A stretch of 64,000 nt of DNA from Trichoplusia ni (lineage: Eukaryota > Arthropoda > Insecta > Lepidoptera > Noctuidae), in the NCBI RefSeq assembly GCF_003590095.1, contig NC_039489.1, positions 2,356,001 through 2,420,000 of the forward strand, read 5' to 3'. Shown one piece after another: positions 1 through 10,784 of the stretch (the stretch's first letter is position 1; every line of letters begins with the position of its first letter). The translations under genes and the position numbers were made by a program. Below the pieces are notes generated by a model. It worked only from the letters and a program-made list of their open reading frames with translations. It was not told where the DNA came from and did no database searches.

Positions 1-38
1 ATGACATTCAATTTTTTTATTTAATATTTTTTTACAGC

Positions 39-672
39 TAAAATATTGAAGAGAAAATGGAAGAACATAAAGGACCATTACAGAAAGGAACTTAAGAAAA
101 TTCCACCAACTCGATCAGGAGATGCAGCTAATGATTTCGTATCTAGTTGGAAACATTTCCGTCAAATGTCTTTCATGAGAGATCAAATTCAGCCTAGCCG
201 AAGTGAATCTAATATCACTACTGAACTAACAAGTGACAGTGATGTAAACGACGATACGCAAGACTCTTTTAGAAGTGTCGCATCACCGTTATCGAGCATA
301 GCAGTATCTTCACGAGCACACTCTCCGGCTCCACCTTCAGTTGCATCAACTTCAAGTCGAGGAAAAAGGAAGAAGTCAGCTAATGAACTGCGCGCTGAAT
401 TCTTGGCAATAGAAAAACAGCGACTTTTACTACTTCAGAACAAAGAAAGTACACCCAGTATCACGCAAGAAGTACCAAAGTCAGATGATTATCATTATCT
501 GATGAGCTTACTTCCACAACTGGAACAGTTTAAAGGGATTCAAAAGTTACGAGTCAGAAACAAAATAAATTCCATTATTAAGGCCGAGCTGCAACAAGAA
601 AGTTTGCCAGATCCATATATGACACAATATGGTTATCATAGTGCACCGCAAGATAATTTGAATAATTACTAA
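39..672 (+). CDS. MADF/BESS protein, exon 2 of Harbinger element A0 (5' part outside window)
   Basis: Second exon of the DNA-binding accessory protein of a PIF/Harbinger element. It follows a splice acceptor (TTTTTTACAG at 29-38) and starts with the second half of a MADF domain (RKWKNIKDHYRKELKK). A Ser/Thr-rich linker with a basic KRKK patch follows, then a BESS motif (residues like YLMSLLPQLEQF near the C-terminus) and a short Tyr-rich tail. MADF proteins bind DNA and BESS mediates protein-protein contact; here the partner is presumably the element's own transposase. The first MADF half lies left of the window. The reading frame is intact over the whole exon. Confidence 0.75.
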
Positions 673-756
673 TTCTTTTTTATTTCTAACATTGTTGATT
701 CTTATTAAAAGTTTAACTATTCTACTTCTTTTATTCATTAATATACCTACATATAA

Positions 757-900
757 ATTATCTTCATGATTTCGCAGCCTTTCGTATAAGGTATAAAACT
801 CTCCATGTCTAAATCGATCACTATTGATGTCGTGGCGACTGCTTTTAGAAAAAAAAAGGTCCCACTTCAAATAAGCACTAGGTTCCAAATAATCTGACAT
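757..900 (-). pseudogene. Harbinger transposase exon 1 remnant (element A0)
   Basis: Minus-strand fragment in the place where exon 1 of the transposase is expected, just after the MADF exon 2 stop. It starts with an ATG at about 900 and contains a region resembling the family segment before the FRMS/FRMT motif (GEFYTLYERLRNHEDN). The homology then stops and unrelated sequence follows, so the exon is truncated. The tryptophan-rich start seen in other copies (WIHPIL) is also replaced. Weak but positionally consistent. Confidence 0.45.
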
Positions 901-916
901 TATTATTATTTTCAAT

Positions 917-1316
917 ACTGCTCGAGGTAGATACGTCTGGACCGCTCAATCGCCCCGCTGTAACTGTGTTCATCCACGAAAATGTGCGTTTCCGCTTAAC
1001 CCGCCACCCGCTCCCGCTGCCCGCCCCGCTGCCACTGTAATTTCACACTTAGCGGGTTGGCGGGTTTGGGTCGCCGACACCGAGCCGCCGGGCTGTGTCG
1101 GCGGGTTTGGTGTGTAGACTCCTTAAAATGTGGCGGCTTCCAGACACCGGTAGCTGTCGCTCGCTTCTAGAAATGTGGCGGTAGTGCGCGACAGACACCG
1201 ATGGCTGTGGTCGGTGGCCCATTTGCGCCGAGCCTAGATTAAGCTGTACCAAAAAGCAAATCCAGGCGGCCTAGTTATTACAAGAATGACGCGGATATTT
1301 TAAAGATTTGATGGAG
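917..1316. repeat. GC-rich Harbinger end fragments between A0 and A
   Basis: No gene is seen here. The stretch holds GC-rich subterminal sequence unlike the AT-rich surroundings. Positions about 1045-1130 (CCGGGCTGTGTCGG then GGTGTGTAGACTCCTTA) resemble the right end of element M (47,570-47,627), so it is probably an end of an M-like element. Positions 940-1040 carry runs of CCGCC/CCCGC and are probably the right end of A0. Two short direct repeats (GAAATGTGGCGG and AAATGTGGCGGC types) lie at 1128-1185. Confidence 0.45.
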
Positions 1317-1561
1317 TTAGCGCTCTTACGCACTAGCGGCCAACCGCGGGGGCGGCTAACCGCGCGGCTAGCCGCTTTTCCAGTTTAATATGCAACCGCT
1401 TATGATTGTACGCACTAAACCGCCACAAAATTTCAACCGCGGCGGTTGAATGGAGTGCCGCGGCCCGCTTCGCGGCTAGCCGCCATCTTGTGTATACGCA
1501 CTGGCGGTTAGTTTGCGGCGAGCCGCCGGTGAAGTATGCACGTGTTTTCAGTTGCGCAGCC

Positions 1562-3527
1562 ATGAACTTCGACACAGAGAAATTCATTGTTGAAATTCAA
1601 CAACGAGAAGCTATTTCAGTTTATAAGAATAGAGATTTAAAACGGAAACAATGGGAAGAATTAGTAGATATTTTTGGAAAAGAGGAGATGACAACAGAGG
1701 CAAAAAAAATCTTGGTAAGTATTTCTTATTATTATTACATATATTTTAACGAAACTAAACATACTTTAAACATCTTAGAACATAATAATACGTCTATTTT
1801 CAGTTAAATCATATTTCTTTGCCATTCTAATTTCCCATCAGTCATAAAATATTCGGCAAACAATTCTCTGTATCTCAACGCAGTTTTATTGTTCCTTCTT
1901 AATCCTTCCTGTGTTACATTTTCTGGCAAAGGGCAACTGAGTGAGTCGTCGAAACAATAGCCATCTCGGTCTCTTACAAAATTATGTAAGACACAAGTAG
2001 CTTTTATGATATCTTTTGCTAGAGCGAATTGAACATTTAGAGGTCTATGAAATATACGCCACTTGTTTGCATAAATTCCAAAACTGCATTCTACATATCT
2101 TCTTGCTCTAGAAAGCCTGTAATTGAACGTTCTTTTGGTTTCATCCAAATCTTTTTTTGCGTATGGGCGCATTAAATTCGTAGATAACGCAAGTGCCTCG
2201 TCGCCTACAAAAACGTATGGGATACATGTCTCGCTGCTTTGTGAAATCGGTTGTGGCTCTGGAATATCCAATTGGTTTTTTTGAATTTTTTCATAGAAAA
2301 CCGAATTTTGAAATATTGACGAGTCACTGAATTTACCAAAAGCTCCAATACCAACCATAACAAATTTATAATTACTGTCGCATATTGCTAATAAAACCAA
2401 AGAGAAAAAACTTTTATAATTAAAACACATCGAGCCACTGTTATTAGGTGCAATGCATCGTATGTGCTTGCCGTCAACAGCACCTAAGCAGTTAGGAAAA
2501 ATTGCTCTTTGAAAAAAATCATTGGCAATTTTTTTCCAAGCGTCTTTGTTTGGTTCAGGCAAACAAATATCTTTCAGACAAAATTAAACTGCAAAACAAA
2601 CTTCTCGTACGATTTCTGCTACAGTGCTTACTCCAATTTTGAATGTATAATGTAGTTCCGTGAATGTACAACCTGTTGCAAAATATCTGGAACAAACATT
2701 TTATTATTATTACATGTTTTATTGAATTCAATGTACCTATGTATATTCTTTATTGCACATGTCACACGAATTACAACAAATCTATTACTTTATGACTAAA
2801 TCATTAACTTGTTTGTTGTATTGTTCTAGGAAAAGAATTACAAAAGAAATGGAAGAACATTAGGGATAATTTCGTGAAAGCTCTAAAGGATAATGTTACC
2901 ACGAGTGGGTCAGCGGCTAAGAAAAAGACTCAATACATATTTTACAATAGTTTAATGTTTTTGAAGGACACAGTATCTATCAATGAAACTGATTCAAGCA
3001 TGCAAAGGCAAGAAAATGAAAGAAATGAAACAGAAGACGTAGCTGACCCAGTCGTAGTACCACCGCCAAAACGAAAAAAAAAGAAAAACAATGAAGATGA
3101 TATAGGAGTTGAATTGATTAACGTCTTAAATAAGAATGATGAGTTGAAAAAGGCGGAAGAAGATGAAGATAGACTTTTCTTTTTGTCGTTGGTTAGTGAA
3201 ATAAAAAAAGTGCCTGAATATATACGCCTACGTACAAAATCTCAAATGCAAGTCATTACTGAAGCCCAAACGCCTGGATACAGCTACTGTAACTCTACTT
3301 GGGATTACGTACGACCATTTAACTACAACCAAGGGCCATCCCAAGGATATCAGACACCATCATTTGCTAGAAATAATAACCCACCACCATCGCCCTCAGT
3401 TCAACCTACACACCGTGGAACATGTAATCAAGAACAATCTGTAACCTCTCCTGAATCAACATATTCACAGATATCTCAAGAATCTGATTATCTAGATCTT
3501 TTTAATGATAATAATAATTCTCAGTAA
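1562..3527 (+). CDS. MADF/BESS protein of element A (exons 1562-1714, 2830-3527)
   Basis: Predicted two-exon DNA-binding protein. Exon 1 begins at an ATG after the GC-rich end and gives the first MADF half (FDTEKFIVEI ... KQWEELVDIF), ending at a GTAAGT donor. Exon 2 follows TTGTTCTAG and restores the frame with KWKNIRDNF, the second MADF half. It continues through an SGSAAKKK linker, a lysine-rich patch and a BESS motif (LFFLSLVSEIKKVPEYIRL). Compared with J or B, exon 1 lacks a few residues around the RPALWD motif, an in-frame loss. The intron holds the antisense transposase exon. Otherwise the frame is open. Confidence 0.7.
1804..2686 (-). pseudogene. Harbinger transposase exon 2, element A (one stop codon)
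   Basis: DDE-type nuclease (DDE_Tnp_4/HARBI1-like) that would cut at the element ends. Exon 2 follows a minus-strand acceptor (TTCCAG at 2687-2692) and starts YFATGCTFTELHY. An in-frame TAA interrupts it near 2591, before PEPNKDAWKK. After the stop the catalytic landmarks are all present: D in AVDGKH, D in VGDEAL, and E in RRYVECSFG. It ends with WQRNMI. The whole exon sits in the intron of the A MADF gene, antisense. One nonsense mutation makes it a probable pseudogene. Confidence 0.8.
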
Positions 3528-3625
3528 TAGTTATAGTTTACTACTTTTTTTATTCAATTACTCGTATGAACCCACATTGCGTATGAAATCACATATAGTA
3601 ATAAGCACTTCGCTTTTGTTTACAG

Positions 3626-4675
3626 TCTATCACAGATCGTCAAGAACAAGTCAATGACTCACCTGTTTTGCCCTCAACATCTCACACTACTCAAGAAACA
3701 CCTGACAACAATTGGGCCTCGACATCTGCATCAGCATCAACATCCCGCCGTGACCTCCGTCGAAGACAAACGGAGCCGTCCTACCAGTGGACTTCAGTAC
3801 CACACGTGCCTGCATTAACTAGCTTTGATGAGTTTACGTCAGGTCTCCATTTAGAAGTAACAGAAAATATTACTGAATTCGATATATTTCAATTTTTTTT
3901 AGATTTAGACTTTATGTCGTTCATTGTAGATATGACAGATTTATTTCACTCACGCTTTGTACTAAACGTAGACCTTCGTATGCATTCTCGCCTACAACGG
4001 TGGCACGATGTATCCATTCCAGAATTGTACATATTTTTTGCTTTATTAATGTTAATGACTCGAAATCGACATTTGACTTTAGAAGAGTACTGGAGTACGG
4101 ATGTGTTGTTATCATCGCCGATTTTTTCCAAACTAATGCCTAGAAATCGCTTTTGCACAATTCTAAGCATGCTACATTTTTCTCGGCATAGTGAAGAGAC
4201 TAACGTATTATCAAAAGTCGACACTTGCATTAATCACGCTAGGGAAAAGTATAAAAAGCTTATGACACCCTATAAAAATCTGTGCATAGACGAGAGCATC
4301 GTTCCCTTCAAGGGGCGATTATCAATAAGGCAATATTTGCCAAAGAAAAGGAATCGTTTTGGAATAAAGTTATTTGTAATGTGTGATGTACAAACCGGCA
4401 TTATCATAAATTTTATTGTTTACTGTGGCGCAGCTACTGAAATAATAGATCCTTGTAATTTAGGTGTCGGAGGCGCTGTTGTTTCAACTTTAATTAGGGA
4501 TTTTTTCGGTTCAAACCGTCATTTATATGTTGACAACTGGTACACTAGCCCGGTATTGTTGGATTACCTGCACAGGAATAATATATACGCGTGTGGTACT
4601 GTAAAAAAAAACAGAGTCGGTATGCCACGCTTTAATAATACTACACTCGGCGTCAAAAAAATCGCACCTCCTTGA
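3626..4675 (+). pseudogene. piggyBac transposase, N-terminal and catalytic part
   Basis: Cut-and-paste transposase with the piggyBac fold. It begins after a plausible acceptor (TTTGTTTACAG at 3615-3625), so an upstream exon is missing. A Ser/Thr-rich N-terminus is followed by the conserved core: the first catalytic Asp in CIDESIVPFKGR and the second in YVDNWYTSP. The frame ends in a stop just after ALGVKKIAPP-like sequence, where the Tc1 element begins. About 100 residues that normally precede the last catalytic block are absent from both halves, so a deletion came with the insertion. Confidence 0.8.
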
Positions 4676-4679
4676 AAAT

Positions 4680-5785
4680 AACATTCAAAGCGTTATTAAA
4701 CCTTAACACGCGCATGTACCCCCACCAATATTGATGTCATTTGAAAGCCAAATAAATAAACTTATAAAAAAACACCATTTCATTTAATTAAAAAAAAGTT
4801 TGATACCACAAATGTAACTTGATAAAAAAAGGCAAATTTTGCTCCTCAGCGGGGCCACAACTTGCGCTACCTTTAGTGGGTATAAAAGGGTTAATACAGG
4901 TTCAATTGGGGTCATTCGCTATCCAACCGTTGAAGAGGACACACGAGAAGATCGTTCACAAAAAAAAAACGCCTTGAAGATGGATACTACTGCTGATGAA
5001 GCCGCTCAAGTGATTGCACTACTGCAATCAGGGATGCGACAGTGTGATGTCGCTCGGCAACTGAACTTGAGCCGTTTTTTCGGTTCGAAGAGTATACCAG
5101 CGGTTCCTAGAGACCGGTGGCCATGTCCGGAGGCATGGGTCTGGTAGACGTCGCTGCACCTCGGAGAGAGACGACCGATTCATCGTATCGACATCTTTAA
5201 GAAATCGGTTTTCTAATGCTGTTGAGTTGCAACAACAGCTCCGGGCAGCTCGCAGGTGCTCGCGGGCAAGGATCGTTGACTGCTCACCGGTATATCACAG
5301 AGATCCTGGAAGAGCATGTGGTTCCCTATGCCGGTTTTATTGGCGAGGGGTTCACATTAATGCACGATAACGCTCGCGCTCACACTGCATTAATTGTGCG
5401 CGATTACCTTCAAGAGGTTGGGATCTCTGTCATGCAGTGGCCAGCGAGAAGTCCAGATCTGAACCCGATAGAGCACCTCTGGGACCATTTGAAACGCAAG
5501 GTTCGGTCTCGTGATCCCGCTCCTACGACTCTCCAGGAACTTGAAGAGGCCGTTATTGAGGAATGGGCTAGTATCCCTCAAGAAGAGCTCCTAAAATTGG
5601 TGAGATCCATGAGGGAGCGTATGGAAGCCGTCATCCGGGCACGGGGGGGTAACACTAGGTTTTAGGTTAGTTTTAAGAAACTTTTTGTGTATTTTTTTGT
5701 ATGATTAATCTGTTTTTAATTTTTGCTTAGTTAAGAATTTTTATTGTTTTGTAAACTTTATTGTTTTTTGCATTGTTTTAATAAA
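4680..5785 (+). mobile_element. Tc1/mariner element inside piggyBac, internally deleted
   Basis: Insertion that separates the two piggyBac transposase pieces. It contains a Tc1-like reading frame with an internal deletion and an AT-rich tail. I could not identify convincing terminal inverted repeats or a clean TA duplication, so both edges are approximate. An A-rich leader (4740-4800) precedes the gene. Confidence 0.6.
4981..5665 (+). pseudogene. Tc1-like (DD34E) transposase, deleted and frameshifted
   Basis: The N-terminus (from ATG 4981) is a helix-turn-helix typical of Tc1 (EAAQVIALLQSGMRQCDVARQL). The paired-like region then runs through stops and frame changes between 5070 and 5250. A deletion removes the first catalytic Asp region. 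From about 5260 the frame is open and keeps the second Asp (LMHDNARAHTA) and the Glu of the DD34E triad (SPDLNPIEHLWDHL), ending at 5665. It cannot be active. Confidence 0.8.
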
Positions 5786-5787
5786 AA

Positions 5788-6252
5788 ATTATGAAGCCAC
5801 AAGCAGTTTTGGACTATTCCAAAAATATGGGAAGCGTTGATACGGCTGACATGTTACTGTCTTCAATACAGTGCATAAGAAAAACCATAAAATGGTATAA
5901 AAAGTTGTTTCTCCACATAATTGATATGCACGTATTAAATCCTTTTTTCTGTTATAAGGAATTAAATAACATGCCAAATTTACATTTTGCAAAATTTCAT
6001 CTGTCTCTTATTCGCCAAATTATAGAAAATTTTCATAGTCACAATACACTACCTCAGTCCATAAGCAGTAGTCATAACCCACTTCGTATACTGTCGAAAA
6101 ATAACAATGATCACATGCCGACCCTTATGGGCAAATACCGACGTTGTAGACAATGCGCAGTTATAAAAAAAAGAAAAGAAACAAAGTACGCTTGTAAAAT
6201 ATGCAAGGTCTATTTGTGTGCTGCGCCATGTTTTGAAAAATATCACTGTTAA
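5788..6252 (+). pseudogene. piggyBac transposase C-terminal part with Cys-rich tail
   Basis: Continuation of the piggyBac transposase after the Tc1 insertion. It contains the third catalytic Asp context (NMGSVDTADM) and the WYKKLFLHIID segment. It ends in a Cys/His-rich zinc-binding domain (CRQC ... CKIC ... CAAPCFEKYHC) that binds element ends in this family. The stop lies about 115 bp before the right terminal repeat, the usual spacing. Read alone it lacks a start, hence pseudogene. Confidence 0.8.
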
Positions 6253-6371
6253 TTTAAATAATTTCATATGATTTTTTTATTTATAAATGACAATTTTTTC
6301 AATACTTTTTTATATTTTCATTTTAAGTTTGTAGGTATGAATTATTGTGAATCGGACCATCATTGGGTTAA

Positions 6372-6967
6372 GAAGGTTGTTTTGAAGATTCTAATGTTAT
6401 AATCATATAAAGGCATACGTGTTACGATCGCGAATCATATTTTGGTTAATATATATCCTAACACTGACCGGCAAATTACAAAAAAACAAAGAAAATTTGA
6501 ATTTCGCGGGCTACCCTGACGTTATCACCTTAAGTGTTTTGATTACCTGTGACTAGTTTCGACGCTGAGGTCGTGCTGGCACAAAACAGTATCCATAGAG
6601 ATTAGCACTCACTACTGATGCTTTATTTTTTTAAATAATATTATTAGTAATTCCGAGAATAACACAATTAAAAGACTGATTATTTACTTGTATTTTTTTT
6701 TTTCGTTTACTAACTAGTTTAATTTCAGATTCAGGAAAATCTTAATTGAATGAAACTTATTGCATACTAGCTTACATCTGCAGCAGATCCTTTCCATAAA
6801 TTTTATTATGTAGTGATTTCATTCGTTCATTATATTTTTTTCATTTTGGTTGGCAACACTAAAAAAGATAGAATACTAGAAAAGTTTTGATCATAGAGTA
6901 ATCATAGGTAGGTAGTTGCCGTAATTACAAGTTACGACAAGTTAAAAAGTTTGTTAAGTTTATAAAA
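6372..6967. other. Unassigned AT-rich stretch
   Basis: About 600 bases right of the piggyBac TTAA. I see no gene, no clear repeat pair and no terminal inverted repeat. It may contain the promoter of the BESS reading frame that follows, as the last 100 bases before 6977 lack other features. Confidence 0.4.
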
Positions 6968-6976
6968 GTGTTAATT

Positions 6977-7381
6977 ATGTCTTCTCCAGAGGATATAGCT
7001 GGACCTTCCTCACCAAGCATAATAAGTGACCTAAGTCGCAAAAGGAAGGCATCTTCAAATGAAGAAACGACAAAGAAAACTATAAAAATACAAGTTTCTG
7101 CAGAAGATATAACGAGTGCAAACACTTATCAACGGAGCGTATGGGACGCAAATGAATTAAGGTGTGACGTTTCTAATTTACCTCCGTTGGATTTTGCCCA
7201 ACCAGGACCTAGCGACCCACGAAATGCGGCGTTCGCAAGACTGGTCGCTTTTGAATTGGATCGAATGCCAGAAGAAAAACGGTCAGTCACATATGTCAAT
7301 ATACTAAACGTAATAAGAAAAGTAAGACAGCAAAAGGACTTGGATGACATAAGTTTGCCAAGTTTCGAAGAATCCGACTAA
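6977..7381 (+). CDS. Small single-exon BESS-motif protein
   Basis: Open frame of about 134 residues from ATG 6977. A basic N-terminal patch (SRKRKASS) is followed by a C-terminal block with the BESS pattern (FARLVAFELDRMPEEKRSVTYVNILNVIRKVR). No MADF domain is present and no splice sites are needed. An AATAAA-type signal (ATAATAAAATAT) follows within 45 bases. It could be the surviving accessory gene of an unidentified element, or the BESS exon of the Harbinger copy called Z, whose transposase exon lies at 10.8-11.2 kb beyond the MULE. I do not recognise a specific family. Confidence 0.5.
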   Translation: MSSPEDIAGPSSPSIISDLSRKRKASSNEETTKKTIKIQVSAEDITSANTYQRSVWDANELRCDVSNLPPLDFAQPGPSDPRNAAFARLVAFELDRMPEEKRSVTYVNILNVIRKVRQQKDLDDISLPSFEESD

Positions 7382-7685
7382 TAATTATATGTAAAATGAT
7401 TAAATTGTTTTAAATAATAAAATATTATTATTTTTTATGTACCACAATATCACATGATCACATCCCTACTCGCATGCGAGAAAGTTGTCAAAAGTCGTGC
7501 CAGCCACGCCAGAGACGTGTCTTCACGTCGGCGGATGACGTCACGAACCAGATTAGTGATGTACCTTATTATTGATTTATTCGTTTGTAGTTCTAATGTT
7601 TGCTTTTAGGTTGCTTAGAACTTAGTAACTGCTGTTTAATGATAGTATGATACCGGGTAAATAGGGTCAAGTTAAATAAAAGACC
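7382..7685. other. Unassigned stretch before the MULE
   Basis: Contains the probable 3' UTR and polyadenylation signal of the BESS frame, then a GC-richer patch around 7480-7550 that resembles a Harbinger or hAT end but has no partner that I can identify. The last eight bases (7678-7685) are the left target-site copy of the MULE. Confidence 0.35.
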
Positions 7686-10491
7686 GGGTCGTGGGGCTCT
7701 TGGGACCGGGACCGCGGTCCCGAATTCCACCTATCAATTAAATACTTATTTTTTAGTAGTATTTGTGGACCGCATAAAAAAAAAGAAGTTAAAGTACAGT
7801 TCACAAAACAATTCTTTAATAAAGTTACAAAATAAGTATGTACTTTCATAATTATTTAATAGGACAGAAAAAGACAAGTGTGCATAATAATATTTGCAGG
7901 CAGGTAGTGCTATCTCTCTCCCACACATCTAGTCTATCTCGCTTCATAGTAAAGCATCACGGGTTGCTATTTGACCAATCACACCCCTTTGTCAAGGTTA
8001 ACGAGTTCTAATAACAGGAATGCTTATCTAAATGAGCAGTCTTCGCGATGCATCTTTAAGTGTGAAGTGTGACAAACGAGTACTTAGTGTAAGTGCTCGC
8101 AGTGTTTTAATAAAAAAAGGTAAGTGTATGTCATTTCTTTTTAATTTAGAAATAAATAATTTTCTGGGGGTGTGCATTAAGTGACCTCTAAATATAAATA
8201 AGTATATACATATTATTATTACATATATATTTATCAATTTGTAAAAGTCATGTACCTTATTACTAAAGCTCACTCAGTGCACAGTATCTGTTGAAAATGT
8301 ATTGAATTCGTTACGTAAACAATTAAACATATTGAGATTTTACCACTGTAACAGTGTTTAATATATTTATTACCTTTTAAATAATTATAAATGCGAACAT
8401 AAAAATATAATGTAGATTATTAATATGTTTTTGTATATTTTAGTTATCCACACCTTCAATATGGATGAAAATCAGCCATCGACATCGAAAGATTATTATC
8501 ATACAAACGTCTCTTTCAAAATCAAAGATCAAATTTTGTTTAGAAACGATTATGAATATTTACGTAAGAGAACAAACAAAGATGGATCAGATTTATGGAG
8601 GTGTCGAAAAAAGAATATTTGCAACGCCACTATAAAAATATTAAACGAATCAATTGTCCACGAAAGTGACAACCACACTCACCCTCCAAAAAATATATCA
8701 GAGCTTACAATAGAATCTGAGATGAAGCTATGTTTAAAAAATATACAGCAGAATGTTACAACACCAGTGTCAACTATTTTTGAAGAGACTATGGACAGAA
8801 TAAAAGACGCAGGATTGGATCTCGTCACACCAATTCCATTATTTGAAAACCGCAAGAAAACATTATATAAGAAAAGAAATACGGCATTGGGAGTCAAAAA
8901 GATAGAGTTTCAAAAAGCAGTGGATATCGATATTCCTAAAAGATATGAAAATTTATTATTTGCGGATTATAAACACAAAAATAAAAGAATTTTGATTTTT
9001 TGCAATGAAGAGATGTTGAAGTACCTATCCGAATCTAGCCACTTTTTCATTGATGGCACTTTTAAGCTGTGTCAGAAAAATTTTTATCAGCTGTACACAA
9101 TGCATGCAGATATTGGAAGTAACAATTCTTTTGTCAATGTAGTTCCAATACTATACATACTTTTACCGGACAAAACCCGTGCAACTTACGAAATTCTTTT
9201 TTCATTGATCAAGGCTCGTATACCTCAGTGGAACCCATCGAAAATAAGTATGGATTTTGAAGTATCCGCTATATTAGCACTGCGAAGCATTATCCCAGGT
9301 GTGAAGATACTAGGTTGTCTTTTCCATTTCACACGATGTTTATGGCGAAAAGCGAAGCAGTTGGGTGTAACCAAATCTAAACTTGGAAAAGTACATGTAA
9401 AGTTGTGTTCAGCACTTGCACATCTCCCGCAACATTTAACCAGTGAAGGATGGCTTTACATCATGGAAGATTGTCCGAGAACCAGTGAAATAACATCATT
9501 TAATGACTATTTCGTCAACACGTGGCTAGAAAACGATATTTTTTCAACTTTATGGTGTAGTTATGGCGAAGATCACGTAACTAATAATATTGTCGAAGCT
9601 TGGAATAACCACGTAAAAAAATTTTTAAAACCAAAACCAAATATTGTGCAATTTTTGGAGGGTATTAGAAAAGACAGTATCTTTTACTGGAAAAAACTTC
9701 AAACTTCCACAAATATTTCCAAAAGATCTCCGGAAAGTAAAACGATTAAAGAAAAGATCATACTGACATTACAGGAATTGTTTAATCACCAGATAAGTGT
9801 TGGTCATTGTCTTGAAAAATTAAGATTTTAAAGCTAATAAGTAACACAATTATTGTCAATACTTATGAGACTGATGCAAAGTTATTTTATACTATCGAAA
9901 TGTTTATTATTAAGTTCGAGGCTGTTGATTATATTCAAATAATTATTAGCATGTATGCGAGACTGATTTTATACATATTAATAGGTAGCGGTTTTATGTT
10001 GTTGTTTATTATGCTGTTGATTATTTTTAAGTTAAGACAATTGTCATTATTTTATTAGAGCAAAGATTTAAAAGACTGCTTCCGGGTGCTAACTAAGGCT
10101 GTAAAGTTAATTATTATTTTGAACGTTAAATTTAGGTAAGAGGTTGTTACGTGCAATTGCGTGGATAAAAACATAAATGTTTTTTAATTAAATTGATGTA
10201 TTTAATTTTAAAACATATTATGTTTCTATAATTATATAATTACAGTTCTTAATGAGTACCTACATATTTTTTTATTCGAATAGAAAGCTGTGATTTTAGA
10301 AATAAAAGACAATTTATCATTTAATAAAAATAGTTTTATTTATACTAATTCAAAATTATTTGGTTGACCGTACTTTCGTAAGACTTACTTTACTTTTTTA
10401 TTTGTGGTCCCAAGATACTACTCTAAAATAATTATTGTATCTATAGGTGGAATATGGGACCGCGGTCCCGGTCCCTAGAGCCCCACGACCC
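7686..10491 (+). mobile_element. Mutator-like (MULE) element with 8-bp target duplication
   Basis: Terminal inverted repeats of about 48 bp begin GGGTCGTGGGGCTCT at 7686 and end AGAGCCCCACGACCC at 10,491. Each includes the palindrome GGACCGCGGTCC. The flanks are identical AAAAGACC (7678-7685 and 10,492-10,499), an 8-bp target duplication within the 8-9 bp range for MULEs. A single intact transposase frame lies inside. It is the best-preserved DNA transposon here after the hAT, and may still be able to move. Confidence 0.9.
8461..9831 (+). CDS. FLYWCH zinc finger / MULE transposase
   Basis: Single-exon transposase of 456 residues from ATG 8461; an in-frame ATG at 8425 would add 12. Residues about 20-80 form a FLYWCH-type zinc finger (FRNDYEYLRKR ... 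LWRCRKKNICNATI ... HTH). The MULE catalytic domain follows, with the first acidic residue in FFIDGTFKL (about residue 196), the second in ISMDFEVS (about 263) and the CLFHF motif near 285. The C-terminus has NNIVEAWNNHVKKF, typical of this domain. No frame break is seen. The FLYWCH-MULE combination is known in animal elements. Confidence 0.9.
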   Translation: MDENQPSTSKDYYHTNVSFKIKDQILFRNDYEYLRKRTNKDGSDLWRCRKKNICNATIKILNESIVHESDNHTHPPKNISELTIESEMKLCLKNIQQNVTTPVSTIFEETMDRIKDAGLDLVTPIPLFENRKKTLYKKRNTALGVKKIEFQKAVDIDIPKRYENLLFADYKHKNKRILIFCNEEMLKYLSESSHFFIDGTFKLCQKNFYQLYTMHADIGSNNSFVNVVPILYILLPDKTRATYEILFSLIKARIPQWNPSKISMDFEVSAILALRSIIPGVKILGCLFHFTRCLWRKAKQLGVTKSKLGKVHVKLCSALAHLPQHLTSEGWLYIMEDCPRTSEITSFNDYFVNTWLENDIFSTLWCSYGEDHVTNNIVEAWNNHVKKFLKPKPNIVQFLEGIRKDSIFYWKKLQTSTNISKRSPESKTIKEKIILTLQELFNHQISVGHCLEKLRF

Positions 10492-10499
10492 AAAAGACC

Positions 10500-10784
10500 A
10501 ATGCAACGAATAATATTTATTTAAAAAATATAGAACGAAAAGCACGGATTCATTGGTTATCGATAACTTTTCGTTAAGATGTTGGAATCACTATTTTTTT
10601 GTAGGTTTTTGTACTGAATTTGTGGCTTGGCGTAGAAGGGGCGCCGATGTGTTAACGCTCTGGCGTTCAAAAGGTTAAAAAAAATATTAGTAAGGTAAGG
10701 TAGGTACCTACCTAAAGTATGATTAGATTAGATCATATTAAAAGTAAATAAAAAAATAATTAAAAATGTTGTTTGACTTACCTG
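10500..10784. repeat. Unassigned stretch with a piggyBac-like end
   Basis: No gene is seen. At about 10,633-10,677 the sequence AACGCTCTGGCGTTCAAAAGG is followed by TTAA. This looks like the right end of a piggyBac-type element or MITE (reverse complement begins CCTTTTGAACGCC). No left partner was found, so the element is truncated. The rest is AT-rich. Confidence 0.4.

Larger units (their letters stand above)
1320..3540 (+). mobile_element. PIF/Harbinger element A (right end lost)
   Basis: The left end follows TTA at 1317-1319 and begins GCGCTCTTACGCACTAGCGG. Positions 1320-1555 are full of GCGG/CCGC palindromes such as GCGGCTAGCCGC and repeats of TACGCACT. Inside come MADF exon 1 (+), transposase exon 2 (-) and MADF exon 2 (+). 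The expected transposase exon 1 and the right inverted end are missing: the sequence changes into a piggyBac element just after the MADF stop at 3527. Confidence 0.7.
3540..6367 (+). mobile_element. piggyBac element, 5'-truncated, interrupted by Tc1
   Basis: The right end is clear: ACCATCATTGGG at 6356-6367 followed directly by TTAA (6368-6371), the piggyBac target. The matching left end starting CCCAATGATGG is not seen near 3540, so the 5' end is lost or was replaced when element A was broken. It carries a transposase in two pieces (3626-4675 and 5788-6252) split by a Tc1-like insertion. The left boundary is approximate. Confidence 0.7.

Noticed and set aside
10633..10677. Right end of the piggyBac at 3.5-6.4 kb
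   Set aside because: That element ends at 6367 with a different terminal sequence, so this is another TTAA-type element's end.
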